Part shown: piece after piece, positions 23,116 through 33,025 of the stretch
How positions within the stretch are numbered: the stretch's first letter is position 1
Layout of the letters: each line of letters opens with the position of its first letter
From: Agrocybe praecox
Taxonomy: Eukaryota; Basidiomycota; Agaricomycetes; Agaricales; Agrocybaceae
NCBI GenBank assembly: GCA_964017145.1
Contig: OZ024845.1
Coordinates: 3,658,001-3,722,000 of the forward strand
Length of the DNA: 64,000 bases
Reading direction: 5' to 3'
The notes under the pieces: generated by a model
Database searches by the model: none
What the model saw: only the letters and a program-made list of their open reading frames with translations
Told to the model about the DNA's origin: nothing
Program-made: the position numbers and the translations under genes

Positions 23116-23667
23116 GGACCGTTTCTTTGAAAGGAGCGACCTGGTTTGAGAGGAAAAGTGCAAGTGTGAGTGCAGAAATTTAGAGCAAACACAGAAAGAC
23201 GGAATAACTCCGGAATGGATCGTTTCAACGCCGAACGGTCACACGACTTTATTCTGTTTCTTCCGTTATGCGTCGCGCTGCGCCGCCAAGGCCGACCATT
23301 TTTCTTTTTCACTTCCACCTCCACTTCCGTTCACCAGCTTTATATGCACCAGCTGTTTCCAACTGGGACCTCCTTTTCTCTGTGATTAGGTTACATTACC
23401 TGAAGTATTCGCGACTGGTATTCCTTCCTCTTATCTTGCTCCCTATTTTCCACCGTATTTCCTCTCGTTTTTTCGCTGATTCTGCCTTCCATGTGTAGCA
23501 TACTTCCTTGAGCCTCTTTTTCTGTCATTCTGTCGACTTGAAATATTTGATCGGCTGTTTCTTTTGGTGCGTGCCTACAACATCCTCTAGCCTTCGCGGG
23601 TCAAATTCGAGTATGTACGATTTTGCTCAACTTTTGAGTCACCTATGTTTATTCTCTTTCGGTTCAG

Positions 23668-24434
23668 TTTGGCGAGAAGGAAGGCCAACTCATCACCATC
23701 ACTGTCCGTGACTATGACCTGTCGGAGACCTCCAAACTCGTACGTCTCCCACTAACCCATCTCTATCATACATGCACTTGACAATTCCACCTGCCAGCTC
23801 CGCTCCGCGTACATGGGAATCGCCATGATGGGCGTCATACACATTTACTTCAGGTTCACCCAGCCCCTCTTCATCTCAGCTCTGATGGGTGTCCAAACCT
23901 CGTGTGACGCCAAGCCTGTCGCTATCTACGTCTTTAGAAAAGTCACTGTTGGAGATCTTAAGAGGCCCTTCAAGGTTGCTAGCATGTTTGGACGTACGTT
24001 CTTTGTTTTTTTTTTGTTTTTTGTTTTGTTTTCGTTTCTCTTGTTTCTTTCTTCCCTTTTTACATCGCCGTCGTCCTGTGCGCCATCGTGTCTATTTCCT
24101 TGCCATTTCTTTTTAGCTAAGACCCCAAGACAACCTTTCCCGCTTCCTCCCTTTATTCTTTCTTTTCTCCCTTGCTTCCTTTTGCCTTTCTTTCCATCGC
24201 ACGCGTATACCCCTTTTTTCTGTTATCACTTTCAACTTCTTTTCGCCTCTCGCCCTTACTGCTTCAGCGCGTCCTATCTTTTCTATTTTCCTTTTTTACA
24301 ATTTTGTATTCTTCCTTTCCCCTTTACTGATACTAACCTCTTTTGCTTTCTTTTCTGCAGCCGCTACCGACCCCCAGACAGACACTGCTGCCATCTCAAA
24401 AGCCAAGAAGCGCGGTGGCAAGAAGGAAGAGTGA
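23668..24434 (+). pseudogene. PHO88: PHO88 (SND3) C-terminal part, N-terminal exons missing
   Basis: Three exons (23668-23739, 23798-23993, 24361-24434) join in frame into 113 residues. They contain TVRDYDLSETSKL, LRSAYMGIAMMGVIHIYF, FTQPLFISALMG, GDLKRPFK and a Lys-rich tail ending RGGKKEE. This is the C-terminal portion of Pho88/Snd3, an ER membrane protein of about 185-190 residues involved in SRP-independent targeting and phosphate transport. The first 70-80 residues with the N-terminal membrane segments were not found in the 550 bp upstream, where the right half of repeat E ends. The last intron is unusually long (about 367 nt) and T-rich. The visible exons have no stop, so a cryptic upstream exon cannot be excluded. 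Confidence 0.75.
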
Positions 24435-24825
24435 TCAAGTAATCGAGACGGTTGTGCCGACATGGGTATTTAATTTCTGGTGGAGAGTTGGTCGACGGTG
24501 GAGAAGGGAGAAGCGTCAAGTGGGACCAATACAAAAAATTAGCGTTGTTGGTAGTGTATACAGTTAGTTATCCACTGCTTTTGAAATTCCTCGCTTCGCA
24601 TTCTCTGTTGTTCTCCGCAGGTGGTTGGATATGGTACACATTATTTATCGGTATCGGACGTTGAGGTTTTGGCGATTGAATCAACATGGTTTTGATGGTT
24701 GTGCGCGCTGGGTATTGTCTGTCGACAGTGGGGTATTCAGTAACGGTGCATGGCGACAATTTTTCTGACGTTTATAACATGGAGGAGGGTGACTCACGCC
24801 ACAAAAAATCTACTTCCAAACCAAC
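24435..24825. other. 3' flank of the PHO88 fragment
   Basis: No gene is recognised. Short open frames here lack domain similarity. Confidence 0.3.
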
Positions 24826-25790
24826 ATGATCGTTGTTCACCATCTTGATGATGCACGCTCTCAAAGGTTTCTCTGGTCCTGGTACGTATCCTGTTTACTT
24901 TCATACTTGAATATCTCAAACTCAGGCGTACACAGGAAGATCTAGAAGTACTGTACGAAATTGGGGAGTACACATGATCACCTCTAGGAGCCCCATCGAA
25001 ATAGCTCCTCTACATACACCCGCTGTGGAAATCCCCCGTCATCGGAGATGGGGCCTTGGTATTGGCAGAAAGCAGGGCAATTGTTGGTATGTTGTTTTTT
25101 TTTTCGACAAGAGAAACGTTACATTTTCTGATGACTTGTATTTCTTTTTAGAATATCTCATCCAAAAATACGATGTAGGCTGAAGGTTGACCGTACCAGA
25201 AGCAGGCACTGCTGATAACCTCTATTGTACGTTTGCGTTCAGTAGGACTTCCTCTCGCTGTCCTGTTGAAACTTGATACCTAATTCTATCTAGATAACCA
25301 TTACGCAGTTAAAGGATCCTTACAACCCATCATCACTCGAACCATCATATTCAGCAAAACCCCCCAGGCGATGCCCTTCTTCCTTCGCCCGATTCTCAGT
25401 TTCGTATTCAACAAAGTGCATCAAGTTCTGGACGGTCCAGAACTTGAGAATGACTCCAAAATGGTATATCACCAACGCTTTATATATGATACTTTTACAA
25501 ATATTTCTCGTTGCAGATCGAGTCCCACCTCGCCGATCGGACGTGGTTCGCTGGCGGTGGCCACCTCACGTCCGCTGACTTCTTAATGGGATTCACCCTT
25601 GAGATCATGCTCGATGACTTGTTCCGCAATATGTTGGACAGAAGGTCAAAGAATATGTGAAACGCATCCAAGATAGGCCAGCGTATAAACGGGTGCGCAT
25701 CTTCTGTTGCTTGACTAGTATATATTGCTGATTCTTCTACAGGCTCTTGAAAGGGGTGGAGAGTACGCGTTCTTGCTCAAGCAAGATTAA
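24826..25790 (+). pseudogene. Glutathione S-transferase-like gene, broken
   Basis: ATG at 24826 is followed by LDDARSQRFLWSW, the usual start of a fungal GST thioredoxin-like domain. Next come degraded pieces including EYLIQKYD, NHYAVKGSLQP, PFFLRPILSFVFNKV and IESHLADRTWFAGGGHLTSADF, with ALERGGEYAFLLKQD at the end (stop 25790). GSTs conjugate glutathione to electrophiles. Lesions: stop codons in the second exon (near 24945), loss of the conserved Glu-Ser-Gly context before EYLIQKY, and a frame change near 25636, where RNMLDRR should run into QKVKEYVKRIQDRPAYKR. Intron positions are preserved, so this was an intron-bearing duplicate and not a processed copy. Confidence 0.75.
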
Positions 25791-25889
25791 AATGAACGAT
25801 TGTCAAAAGATAACCATTAATATCTTGTATTATTTCCCTCTTCATGACGCATACGAATTCGAAACTAATTCTAGATAGTACCACCAATC

Positions 25890-26400
25890 ATATCAATATT
25901 TTATGACTGCTCCGATGTCTCGTTCTCGATGGAAGGGGGCGCAATTTTCCCTTCACCCTGCTTCTGCTTTCCAACCGACTCGGACGCTACAAGTTGCATC
26001 CAAGCAAAGGAAGTCAAAATGCATTGGTCGTATATTCCAAATCCCTCATGCATGGAAGTAGCAATTAATCTTGCTCTCTAGGCTCGGTCCTTTCAAATGA
26101 GGGGTATGCGTTATAACTGGGAAGATCCCATCTAAGTCCATCGAAGGCGCTTTTATATCGAGGGACCTTAACGCAGTGCCTCCTATACACAAAGTTCCTG
26201 ACCGCACGAGCATACGGGGTGTGATATTGCGCGAGGTTGGCTGTGACGGCTACTACCCACCAGGAAGTATTATGAACTCTCGGAGACCTCGCAGTATGAA
26301 GATGGACATCTGCGGGGTGGTATCCTTTGCGTTATACACGCTCAGGCTCTCTAGCAGAGGGAATATTACTTCAGGGGCATGTCAGATCTCTTGAGCGATA
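25890..26400 (-). pseudogene. Degenerate gene fragment, product not identified
   Basis: The minus strand gives protein-like pieces in shifting frames: IFPLLESLSVYNAKDTTPQM, ALRSLDIKAPSMDLDGIFPV, ESKINCYFHA, then MHEGFGIYDQCILTSFAWMQ and a charged tail ending near 25910. Two adjacent TAG codons and at least one frame change interrupt it. I do not recognise the family. Confidence 0.3.
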
Positions 26401-26730
26401 TTTCCTCTAAACGTCAACCTAAAGGTATCAAAATACCATCAGAAATGTACGCCGCCAAGGACTCTTTCATTTTCCATCTATCATGATAATTTCCACAACG
26501 CATATAATGTAAACATACAGTGATGAATTATATACTTGATGTCTCTGGTCGTTCCAGTGTTGTAATCTATTTTTTGAAAATAAAAAACACGGTCCCACGG
26601 GAACGATTCCACATCGCGAAATCATGCAAGTAATGGAGTTCGAAGGGGCGTCGCGTTGGTGGTTAGGGGTGTTAAGTATGAGTGTCCGTTTGTACATTTA
26701 TGATTTTTTACATACATACTCGAAATCAAA
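26401..26730. other. Intergenic DNA with a 27-bp match to 13.7 kb
   Basis: No gene is seen. Positions 26648-26674 repeat 27 bases also present at 13697-13723, where they encode the end of the broken membrane protein. Flanking bases differ. Confidence 0.4.
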
Positions 26731-26972
26731 TATTGTCGACCATTTAAGTAAGATTGTCGACCATTTGAGTGAGATTGTCGACCACTTATGACGGATTGTC
26801 GACCATCACAACAGATTGTCAACCATAAGATTAGATTGTCGACCATAAAATCTCATTGTCGACCATCAAAATCTTATTGTCGACCACCAAATTGCATTGT
26901 CGACCCCAAATTTTGTATTGTCGACCACCTAAGTGAATTGTCGACCACTTGCATTAACGAATTGTCGACCAC
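26731..26972. repeat. Phased array of 12 ATTGTCGACCA motifs
   Basis: GTCGAC (one copy GTCAAC) begins at 26735, 26756, 26777, 26798, 26818, 26838, 26858, 26879, 26899, 26920, 26940 and 26964. Ten of the eleven spacings are 20 or 21 bp and the last is 24. Each copy is preceded by ATT and usually followed by CA; the 9-10 bp between cores vary freely. There is no coding sense. It is a motif array with conserved cores and variable spacers, possibly a protein-binding array or a subterminal repeat block of a mobile element. Confidence 0.9.
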
Positions 26973-27256
26973 TCTCGCCTAACATGATTTTAGCATGCCG
27001 TTGCAGCCGGTCTCGCCTAATGCTAATTTTGATGCGCATTTCGGCACTCCGGCGTTGATAATAATTTAAACTCAGCCTATGCGCGTCGCGCGAGATTCAG
27101 AATTATTATTTATTCCACTTTATATTTCATTTCTTATCTTATAAAACAAATTTTCCGTGTACATATTAGCTAATACAAAATGTTTCCAAAATTTTAGCTT
27201 AATTTACATTGTCCAAACAGTTTGTGCGCTTGTCAAGTCCCATCCTGCGCGCTGAT

Positions 27257-27634
27257 GGACCGTGGGAATACGGCATGCGCCCAACGCGCACATCGCCGCT
27301 CGTTCCTATATCTACTCATAGTGCTTCGCCAATGGACCAGTATTACATGAGAGTCCGTACATATGTATATTATTATGCAATAATGATATTCCGGCAAAAA
27401 AAATCGACGCCAGGTCCTTCTGAGAGTTGAAAGCCATCTTACTGTATGAAGAAGGACCGTGGGAATGCAATATGCGCCCGACACGCACCTCGCCGCTCGT
27501 TGCTATATCTACTCGTAGCGCTGCGCCAATAAACCAGTATTACATGAGACACCGTACATATGTATATGACTATTCAATAAAGATATTCCGCCAAAAAAAA
27601 CCGACACCAGGTCCTTCTGAGAGCTGAAAGCCAG
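27257..27634. repeat. Tandem repeat, about 197-bp unit, two copies before the gap
   Basis: Copy 1 (27257-about 27435) and copy 2 (27454-about 27634) both run from GGACCGTGGGAAT through CGCCGCTCGTT, ACATATGTATAT and CCAGGTCCTTCTGAGAG to GAAAGCCA, at roughly 85-90% identity by eye. After copy 2 the sequence GTCAAGTCC resembles the lead-in to copy 1 (27233), so more copies may be hidden in the gap. Confidence 0.8.
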
Positions 27635-27644
27635 TCAAGTCCTT

Positions 27645-27844
27645 NNNNNNNNNNNNNNNNNNNNNNNNNNNNNNNNNNNNNNNNNNNNNNNNNNNNNNNN
27701 NNNNNNNNNNNNNNNNNNNNNNNNNNNNNNNNNNNNNNNNNNNNNNNNNNNNNNNNNNNNNNNNNNNNNNNNNNNNNNNNNNNNNNNNNNNNNNNNNNNN
27801 NNNNNNNNNNNNNNNNNNNNNNNNNNNNNNNNNNNNNNNNNNNN
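27645..27844. other. Assembly gap (200 N)
   Basis: Exactly 200 undetermined bases, the usual placeholder length for a scaffold gap, so the true size is unknown. It follows a tandem repeat, a likely cause of the break. Confidence 0.99.
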
Positions 27845-30469
27845 TTATCGCGTTATCGAGTATCATCTTGAAATATGCAGGAAATATCCAAGATGGACGG
27901 ACATATGTCTCAATCCACTGTTATACCAGGTGAGCTGAGTCGCATCTTTGTCAAGGAGACTGTATAGCTCGATGACGTTGGTGTTCTATAAAATATATGA
28001 ACAATCATACACTTGTAGAGGGCCAGTCTCGAAGCGTACCATTGTTCCGAATTTTTTCGATGTACCGTCAAGGTTGCCGACCAGATTCTGTCCCTTAGGG
28101 TCGTGTATATCGTGACAGCATGGGCTTGAAGGTAACACTGACGGTCCAGCTGACCTTGATGGACCAGGCTCTGTGGCGTCGTGGGGGCGATCTTCGCGAA
28201 GTATCTCAGGTCCTGGATTCGTACCCATGGATGATACAGTGATGAAGAGAGTTTTCTGGCACACAACTGATCATCAGCGTCTCGGATTATATAGATTGCG
28301 TCTCAACGCTGAGCAGAATCCATTAACATTGTACATCCAGTGTTTCACTGTGTCGTGGTACTTACATACATAAATTACGTACTGTGACAGCAATGTCTCT
28401 AATTAATGAAATACGTTGTATCGTGTGTTCCACGAACCAATGTAAGGGGTCGCCGTGCGTGATTGACGCAGTTTCGGTTGACGAACTTGAGGCAAGAGAA
28501 GCTGCGGTGAACGGAAGGGTGATATACTACGGAGGTAAAGGTACACATGCATCATTATCACATACGCGTGTAAGTAGTGAGCGTACAGAACACACGGATA
28601 CCTGTGTCCCACCAGTGTTGGTTTACTTTAGCTGAAAAGCAGATTTAGATGCATTGTGGAGGAACGAAGTTTATTGAGATACCTAGAAAAGAAACAAAAA
28701 CAATGGCACGTCCCGAGAAAACGCAGATAGACAACATTAAGTGAGCCGACAATATCACAGAGCCGTCGCAAATAAGCATGGGAGGTGTTAATTGCAGGCG
28801 AAGCAGAATTATCGACGTAGAACACGCAGCTTTCTCAATGGGATCGTTGGGGTAGGAATATCAATGGAAACGACCAGGTTGAGAGAAAGAAAAGAATCAC
28901 AGAACGAAGAGTGTGGGGACTTTGACATAACCTGTACCTAAATGGCCACCGGTGACCATTCGCCATCTTCTTTTCTCAACAAGGATAGCAAACAGGGGGA
29001 AAACACGGATTCACCATCGTTTCAATCCTTCTACCCCGCATCGCTCATTCGTCCGCCATTTTAAACACAGAGCACATACTCGCCTCATGTCAAAAGAGTC
29101 CCATAGCATCCAAAGATAGTACATCTGTATCAAACCATCCGCAGTCATCGCGAGGTCGAGAACTCGCCATCAACTTCAAATCAAACCTAAAACCTGTGAT
29201 GCAACGATTGGATTCAGGGTATAGATGAGCGGTTCCAATGTATCCGCGTAGCGTACAAAAGTTGTAGCCAAATATATATTGTCGTTCGGAGGAAGGTCAG
29301 CGCCGTCGGGCACAGGTTTGACGATGATGGAAGAGAAAGATGATGTCTGCGACATATGCTATGACTTTCACTTATCCATCGATATCCGACGTACTTCGAG
29401 CGTTTATCGATATCGCTCGCCGAACGCACCGCTGGATGGATCATCCAAATTAGCATTTCTCACCCGCTGCCTGCATGGTAAGCCCCAATGTTCGTCCGTC
29501 CTACTAGCCAACCAAAGATGGCCTCCATCATCCTCAGCGAGCTCCAAAGGACGCCACAATGTCCGAAAACCCCAATCGTCTGCATCCAGCCATCCGGCCC
29601 CAGCAATGGATTTCAAGATCAAATCAAATCAAACCGCAGCTGCTGTATGCATAATATGCATAAAAATGTCGTGCAGTGATCAAGTTTGAGGGTGCCGACG
29701 AGTACTCCTAGTATAATTCAAAGTGGTGCGTCCGCTTTTAAGCCAGGTAGCGTCGCTGGAGGGACCACGGAGCAGGTAAACGGCGATCGAAGAGGTCAGA
29801 TCAGGGTGTGGGGATCTGATATCTATGAGGCGTCGTAACATGCAGGTTTACTGATACACGTGGGCATAAGGATACATGAAAAAAAAAAAAAGGAAAGAAC
29901 TCGAACACAGGACTAGGAAAAGGAAAAAGGATGTGTCGCTGGCAGAAAAGTCTAGGCCCACATACATACATAGCCGAGAGGTGCCGAGTGACTGTCAAAT
30001 GATTGGCTTGCTGTGTTAACAGTAAGCTTCCCTCACCCCGTAAATAGTACGTTTAAGGAAATAAATGTTGGTCATCACGTAAGCTTCTCCCGATCCGTAC
30101 ATTCACGTGATGTCTCCGTCTCGTCCCCAACCCTGTAATTCAGAAAATGTTGACCGTTTGTTTGCACATGATTGTCTATGCCCTCTTCGTTTGCCTTCAA
30201 CCCTGTAATTCGCAAAATGTTGACTGTTTGTTTGTATCTGGTTTGTCACCTACTGTGCTGGCATTCCATCCTCTCTGTTCGTCTCTTGGTGGCATTCCTT
30301 TACCCGCCTTTCTCTCTATTCGACTCCCAACGTATTTTTCTTTTGTTATGTCTCACTTTCCTCTACCTTGGTATACCACTTTTTGGTATCTATTTTAATT
30401 CTATTTAGATTCATTTAAACACAATGTTTTATATGGAAATCCATCGTTTTTAATCATGCCAATCTTTAT
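27845..30469. other. Degenerate sequence, no identifiable gene
   Basis: Minus-strand protein-like pieces occur at 27910-28270 (containing DPKGQNLVGNLDGTSKK and YSLLDKDATQLTWYNSG) and at 29215-29620 (AGWLDADDWGFRTLWRPLEL and PVPDGADLPPNDNIYL). They look like exons of one or two decayed genes but match nothing I recognise, and frames and splice sites do not connect. A near-direct repeat CAACCCTGTAATTC occurs at 30128 and 30199. The rest shows nothing. Confidence 0.3.
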
Positions 30470-31060
30470 TCCGAGTGTCTTTCTCGCTCGTTCAACTTGT
30501 CCAACTCCTCCAATCTCTCCATCTCTATTCTCCGGTTCTCGGATGGCTGATTCTGGAACAGGTTATCGTTGAAATCACGCAGCAGCCTAATGGTTGATCA
30601 TCCCCTGTTTCTCGAAAGTGCGATGTACACCACGAACGGCGAGAGCCCTGCGCCTGTCTTCGGTTGTCCGATGTCTATTATGACATACTCAATTGTTTGT
30701 CCTTGCGATTTGTAGTCCGTGAATGCGTAACCCGGAATGATTGGGTACTGTTTACGTGGTATTTTATGTTTCGAGTTGTCCCTTCCTGTCACTGTAAAGT
30801 CGCTCGTGTTGGTGCGAGTGGAACGAGACCGGGTGCGATGCCTGCAAATCGAAGAGATGCTGGTTTGTTCAGTCGGAAGAGAACTATTGCGGGAGGGTAC
30901 CTCAGTCTTCTTCGTCTATCTCCTGGATGGTATTCTCCAGTGGGTCCCTGAGAACGATCTCAATGGTTTCGCATGTACCGTTTGCTATCATTGCTTCCAA
31001 TGCGATGTTCGCTTGGATCATGTCTTTCATTCCAACTGCTAGCTCGATGGTGTCTTATGC
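30470..31060 (-). pseudogene. Helitron/PIF1-type helicase C-terminal fragment
   Basis: Reading on the minus strand from 31060: MIQANIALEAMIANGTCETI, then after frame changes LRYPPAIVLFRLNKPASL, then QYPIIPGYAFTDYKSQGQTI, EYVIIDIGQP, VVYIALSRNRG and STIRLLRDFNDNLF. YAFTDYKSQGQT and YIALSR are the late helicase motifs (V/VI) of the PIF1-like helicases carried by fungal Helitrons. The upstream Rep and early helicase motifs are absent. An in-frame TGA after SRNRG and at least two frame changes show it is dead. Confidence 0.7.
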
Positions 31061-31980
31061 ATTTTGCTCAGACGCTAGTTACGCCGACACGAGGAGAACT
31101 CAAATGTGCCACTGCAGCATTTTTCCCGAACAAGATCGCGCAACCAGACTTTAGTACGTCGCAGGCCGTCTCTTCTAATGGTAGCGTCACGCCTATGACA
31201 GCTGCGTCTTCCCGATCCTCCAGGCTCCGGTTCCTCTTCCAGGTCTAACTTGTCTGGAGGGTCAGGCTCTTCGATCACTTTGTCATCTGGAAGTGGTAGT
31301 GGTTCAATGGAATCCAACGCGAACGGCAAGGATAAAGATGACGGTGAGCAATATACTTTTTGCTCTCTACTTGTTCGGGAATCAGTACTGACTAATTGAA
31401 CAGATGAAGCTGGCAAATCGAATAAAGACGATGATGCAAAGAGGTGGAAGATGCAAAGAGGTTGAAGAAGCGCAAGCTTTAGAGTAAATTTTATCGTGTA
31501 CCGCTGTACTTATAACATTTGTCTTCAGCATTCCCAATACTGTTGTTATTACTACATCCTCTTCAAATAATATGAACTCTGTGTCTTACGAAACGACTTC
31601 TCATAATCATTGTTAAGAAGAAAAACATAAATACATAGGCATGTAAACAATTTGAAAAAACCGGCTCAGGTACAACAGCAAGCCGGGATGGAGCCGACGG
31701 CGACCGCTAGTACACAGTGTAATCGATATCTCCGCTTCTCCCTCCGCTTATCTTATCTTATCTAAATGCAAGAGTGCGGTTATAAGCCAAGCCGAGATCA
31801 CCGGCTCGGGACAATCGAATTTCTTGGCGTATTTTGAACGCTATCAGCCACCACCACCCTTTACTCGTCTTTCGATGAACCTCTTCGACTCAAGAGCGAC
31901 TCCGACTGTGTCGATGTCTTGTAGTGTCGCGTATACCCCTCAGTTACCACTCACACTCAAGTACTCACCCCCTGGAAGAC
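31061..31980. other. Degenerate sequence with a Gly/Ser-rich piece and a GATA-rich tract
   Basis: At 31170-31440 the + strand encodes a Ser/Gly/Asp-rich piece (SGSGSGSMESNANGKDKDD, then an intron-like gap, then an Asp/Lys-rich end). No domain is visible. TTATCTTATCTTATCT at 31746-31761 recurs at 36521-36536. No gene is called. Confidence 0.3.
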
Positions 31981-31989
31981 TTCCTGGTG

Positions 31990-32150
31990 ACATCATATGC
32001 CCCACGTTGACTCGACGAGACGAGAAGACGAATACACTCCCTCCATGCCATTTTGGCATAAAAACAAACAAAACTTAAACCAAAGACCCAAAACTACAAA
32101 CGCGATGTACCCACCGCAAAATGCGCCGCGCAGTGGCACAGGGCGATAGT
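31990..32150 (-). repeat. Inverted-duplicate segment, copy 1
   Basis: The minus-strand translation ends with WFKFCLFLCQNGMEGVYSSS followed by RLVE. The + strand at 36190-36310 gives VKFVLVLYLSSTEGAYSSSR. The two are diverged copies in opposite orientation, each next to a glycosyltransferase-like remnant. Confidence 0.45.
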
Positions 32151-32279
32151 CTGCAGTCCCAAAGGATACCGAAGCTGAAGCCAACAACCACCCACGGAGG
32201 AACATACTATACGCTAGCAGGTCTCCTTCCAAGAACCCCTCATTCGGCCCTTCTTTCCTCCTCTGTCTCGTAGTGCTCC

Positions 32280-33025
32280 TGGTCTTGCACCTCCTGAGAG
32301 ATTTTGCAGCCAAAAAACCATCGTACCTCAAATCGCCACCGCCGTCTTCACCCGTCGTTCGAGCGCAGGCATGCATGTGTTGAGAAAGGCGATGTTAAGG
32401 TTAAGAGGGATTCCCGAAGCATACGTATAGATTCTTCGTCAGACGCGATGCCTCCTGTGTACTCTCCGTCTATTACCCATGGGATGAAGAGCGTGGATCA
32501 AACAGGAATATGAATATCCACATGTCATGGGTACATGGTTCAAATACCCAGTTGGGATTCTGTATTTCTTAAGGTGCGTGCTTCTTTCTTTTCGCTGTAC
32601 AATTTAATACTAATTCTCGCTACTCTCATCCAGCTTAAACCTTACAGCGACGCTGATGAACCTCGACCCACCCGTCTCTACTCCTCCGACGTAATCCTCG
32701 GGATATCGGTCTCAAGATCTCAGGGCTGTACGAACTGCATCCCTCCGTACATACCCTGCCTGACGGGGACGTGAACAGCAAACTCCAATGCGAGACAGAC
32801 CCGCAGATGCCCCGGAAACCAGCCGAGACGCGTCTTGTGTACAAGGCACAGCGCCCTGCTCCGTATTCTGCGCACCCAATTGACTCGCTGTGGATGGACG
32901 ATGAAAAGGGGTGGCATGATTATAAGCATCATGAGATGAAGGATGCGCCGACTGGGTGGGATACGGCGTTCATGCATCGGATGAGTGGGTTGGTGACGAG
33001 GGTGGAGGGAGTGAGATGATTGGTT
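32280..33025 (+). pseudogene. Glycosyltransferase family 31-like remnant, copy A
   Basis: Pieces in order: PSYLKSPPPSSPVV near 32320, RFFVRRDASCVL near 32430 (compare RFFVGRESDAGSVL in copy B), NTQLGF just before a GTGCGTGC donor (32573), and after the acceptor at 32632 LKPYSDADEPRPTRLYSSDV, then YSAHPIDSLWMDDEKGWHDY and DAPTGWDTAFMHRM. The order (R-F-F-V-G, G-Y-L-L-S-like, D-D-V-G-like) fits fungal GT31 galactosyltransferases. Frame changes and missing exons, including the DxD region, make it non-functional. The GT31 assignment is inference. Confidence 0.45.

Noticed and set aside
26731..26972. CRISPR-like array
   Set aside because: The genome is eukaryotic, the conserved core is only about 11 bp and the spacers 9-10 bp; there are no cas genes.
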